DNA from: Enterococcus_I eurekensis
GTDB lineage: Bacteria; Bacillota; Bacilli; Lactobacillales; Enterococcaceae
DNA length: 7,255 bases
Assembly (NCBI RefSeq): GCF_042654605.1
Contig: NZ_JBHSGT010000018.1
Location: 1-7,255, forward strand
Direction: 5' to 3'
Shown here: positions 6,353 through 7,255 of the stretch, piece after piece
How the letters are laid out: each line of letters begins with the position of its first letter
Numbering within the stretch: the stretch's first letter is position 1
Notes under the pieces: model-generated
The model's input: only the letters and a program-made list of their open reading frames with translations
Database searches by the model: none
Told to the model about the DNA's origin: nothing
Position numbers and translations under genes: made by a program

Positions 6353-7255
6353 ATTCTTGAACCTCCTTCCACATTTTATTATTTATTGGCATATTTAAGT
6401 TTGCTATATTACTAGATTGATCTGGAGAGAGTAAGCCTAAAGCCTTTCGAATATTATAAGTGGCAGTTATAATATCAAAATATGACTCCATTGATTGAGT
6501 AGATCTATCACCTCGTAATACGGCCGTCTGTTTTTCATTAAATCCAGCATCTAAACACATGTTTGTAAATACTCCTCTCCCTATATGAGAGCGCCACTTT
6601 GTTTGAGAGAAGTCTAAATAATCCTGATATCTACCTTCTGTACCTAATAACATCCCTAAATAAGCATTCTTTAATTTTAAAAAGCGCTTATCATACGTGT
6701 CGGCAGACATTGAATTTCCTTCCGTATTATAAAACAATGCATTAGGCTGTTTAGGTCCTTTCACCTTTTTAAGTACCACTTCCATATGATTTTTATATAG
6801 ATAATTTAAAATTGGATCAATAAGACATGATTGGTCTCTTGGATTTTTCACCTGCATTGTTGAAACATCCTCAAACCTATTAAATAAATCAAGTTGACGA
6901 TCCCTGACAAGTATCACTAATCCTTCAACACCATAATCTTGCCCATTTTGCGACTTTAAAGCTGTTCTAGTCAGGTTTACGACTTCACCTTTACGTAACC
7001 CTCCAAAAATTTGTAAAGCCACTCCAAATGCTATATCAGGTACTTCATGCTTTGCTACGTAAAGTATCTCTCGAATATATTGCAAACGAATAAAGATTCT
7101 GTTCTCGTTAGATTCATGATTTTGAGGAACTAAATCTTTTCTTTTAATCTTCTCACGTAAAAGAGTTTCATCTGTCTTCTTGTAGGTAAGAGGCTGACCC
7201 AAAAGTCTCTTGAATAAATTAAAAGGAAGAAAATCTTTTTTCGATTTTCTTCCTT
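6330..7255 (-). CDS. Tyrosine recombinase (TnpA-like), 5' end cut by the window edge
   Basis: First gene of the operon as seen here, a tyrosine-family site-specific recombinase. Counting from an in-frame TTG at 7202 (290 residues), the motifs are: box I FGGLRKGE with Arg70; Lys119 in MQVKNPRD; box II SHIGRG with His206 and Arg209; LRGDRSTQSMESYF with Asp232 where most relatives have His, and nucleophile Tyr241 at the usual +9 spacing. The reading frame stays open upstream of 7202 through 17 more codons (starting GRKSKKDFLPF) to the edge of the window, the TTG has only a poor ribosome binding site, and only about 70 residues precede Arg70 where relatives usually have 130-150. I therefore treat the gene as partial, with its true start outside the window and part of the N-terminal DNA-binding domain missing from view. 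Tn554 TnpA (about 361 residues) has a compatible size. The 3' end overlaps the next gene by 23 bases. The family call is firm; the equivalence to TnpA is by position and size. Confidence 0.85.
   Translation of the reverse strand, partial: GRKSKKDFLPFNLFKRLLGQPLTYKKTDETLLREKIKRKDLVPQNHESNENRIFIRLQYIREILYVAKHEVPDIAFGVALQIFGGLRKGEVVNLTRTALKSQNGQDYGVEGLVILVRDRQLDLFNRFEDVSTMQVKNPRDQSCLIDPILNYLYKNHMEVVLKKVKGPKQPNALFYNTEGNSMSADTYDKRFLKLKNAYLGMLLGTEGRYQDYLDFSQTKWRSHIGRGVFTNMCLDAGFNEKQTAVLRGDRSTQSMESYFDIITATYNIRKALGLLSPDQSSNIANLNMPINNKMWKEVQEFGSGLRN
6344..6361 (-). repeat. Copy 1 of an imperfect repeat: TTCAAGA - 1 base - TTTGGGTCAG
   Basis: On the minus strand TTCAAGA, one base, then TTTGGGTCAG spans the TTG start of the 876-residue gene. 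A second copy with a four-base gap occurs about 850 bases upstream at 7194-7214. The two sequence blocks (7 and 10 bases) are identical in both places. It may be a small duplicated regulatory or protein-binding element, or chance. Confidence 0.5.
6361..6368 (-). promoter_or_regulatory. Strong ribosome binding site that fixes a TTG start
   Basis: AAGGAGGT on the minus strand lies within the last codons of the upstream recombinase gene and precedes the TTG at 6352-6350. It is close to a perfect match to the 16S rRNA tail of Bacilli, with normal spacing. It supports the non-ATG start of the 876-residue protein, and its position inside the preceding gene points to coupled translation. Confidence 0.75.
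7194..7214 (-). repeat. Copy 2 of an imperfect repeat: TTCAAGA - 4 bases - TTTGGGTCAG
   Basis: Same two blocks as at 6344-6361, here separated by GACT on the minus strand, and again containing an in-frame TTG (7202-7200) in the same reading phase: FKRLLGQ here, and FKNLGQ if the other copy is read in phase. The three-base difference keeps the phase. Confidence 0.5.
7223..7255. repeat. Perfect 13-bp inverted repeat, 7-base loop, at the right edge
   Basis: Arms 7223-7235 and 7243-7255 are exact reverse complements around TTTTTTC. The repeat may continue past the edge. On the minus strand the stem is followed by TTTTAATTTATT, so it resembles a weak, AT-rich intrinsic terminator or attenuator hairpin, yet it lies in the open reading frame of the first recombinase (codons for GRKSKKDFLPF). 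It is either a chance feature of the coding sequence, an internal hairpin, or a sign that the gene really starts to its left. Confidence 0.85.

Larger units (their letters stand above)
1097..7255 (-). mobile_element. Left part of a Tn554-like or recombinase-trio mobile element
   Basis: Four overlapping genes on one strand encode three tyrosine-recombinase-like proteins and a coiled-coil accessory protein. Tn554-family transposons carry two tyrosine recombinases (TnpA, TnpB) and a small TnpC; RIT elements carry three adjacent recombinases. This block shares features with both but matches neither exactly by gene count and size. It is more AT-rich than the adjoining topoisomerase gene (for example 12 of 60 bases are G or C at 2641-2700). 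The left boundary is placed provisionally at the 19-bp inverted repeat because the last gene ends six bases from it. The right boundary is outside the window, and no cargo gene is seen. The element class is an inference from gene order and catalytic motifs; the exact ends are not established. Confidence 0.6.

Noticed and set aside
7200..7202. TTG at 7202 as the true start of the first recombinase
   Set aside because: The frame is open to the window edge, there is no good ribosome binding site, and the N-terminal part would be far shorter than in relatives.
1..7255. CRISPR array, tRNA or rRNA genes, antibiotic-resistance cargo
   Set aside because: No regularly spaced repeats, no tRNA-like cloverleaf, no rRNA segments and no cargo-like protein could be seen. 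The only gene-free stretches (1-50 and 1059-1144) are short and described above.

Overview
The window looks like a fragment of an AT-rich Firmicutes (Bacilli-type) replicon, probably a plasmid. The signs are strong AGGAGG-type ribosome binding sites, TTG and GTG starts, low GC, and a topoisomerase-III-like gene of the type common on theta-replicating and conjugative plasmids of Gram-positive bacteria. The host genus cannot be fixed from the sequence. All supportable genes lie on the minus strand, so they read from the right edge to the left edge.

Right edge to about 1145: a tightly packed four-gene block made of site-specific recombination genes. In transcription order these are (1) a tyrosine recombinase whose 5' end runs off the window; (2) an 876-residue protein with excisionase-like winged-helix modules at its N terminus, a divergent tyrosine-recombinase domain and a C-terminal cysteine cluster; (3) a 618-residue tyrosine recombinase, also with a C-terminal Cys/His cluster; and (4) a 243-residue coiled-coil protein in the place where Tn554 carries tnpC. 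The genes overlap by 23, 4 and 8 bases, so they are almost certainly one translationally coupled operon. The layout recalls the tnpA-tnpB-tnpC set of Tn554-family transposons and the 'recombinase in trio' arrangement, but it has three recombinases plus an accessory protein and an unusually large second protein. No cargo gene is visible. The right end of the element and the operon promoter lie outside the window.

1059-1144: a short intergenic stretch dominated by a perfect 19-bp inverted repeat with a 5-base centre. It sits just beyond the last recombination gene and just upstream of the topoisomerase gene. It is in the wrong orientation to be that operon's intrinsic terminator and is a candidate for the element end or recombination core.

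51-1058: the first half of a type IA topoisomerase (TopB-like), with toprim motifs and the active-site tyrosine. It ends six codons after the active-site YPRTD motif, at a run of seven G (plus strand). None of the three reading frames continues the family sequence, so the gene is broken by a rearrangement rather than by a simple frameshift.

1-50: probably the start of a different sequence block. It holds a TATAAT-like box inside a short dyad and a GGAGG ribosome binding site aimed at a gene beyond the left edge.

Overall: a plasmid topoisomerase gene that has been truncated, next to a multi-recombinase mobile element. The most interesting part is the recombinase operon, whose three recombinases appear to lack different canonical catalytic residues and whose middle member seems to carry its own excisionase-like DNA-binding repeats.
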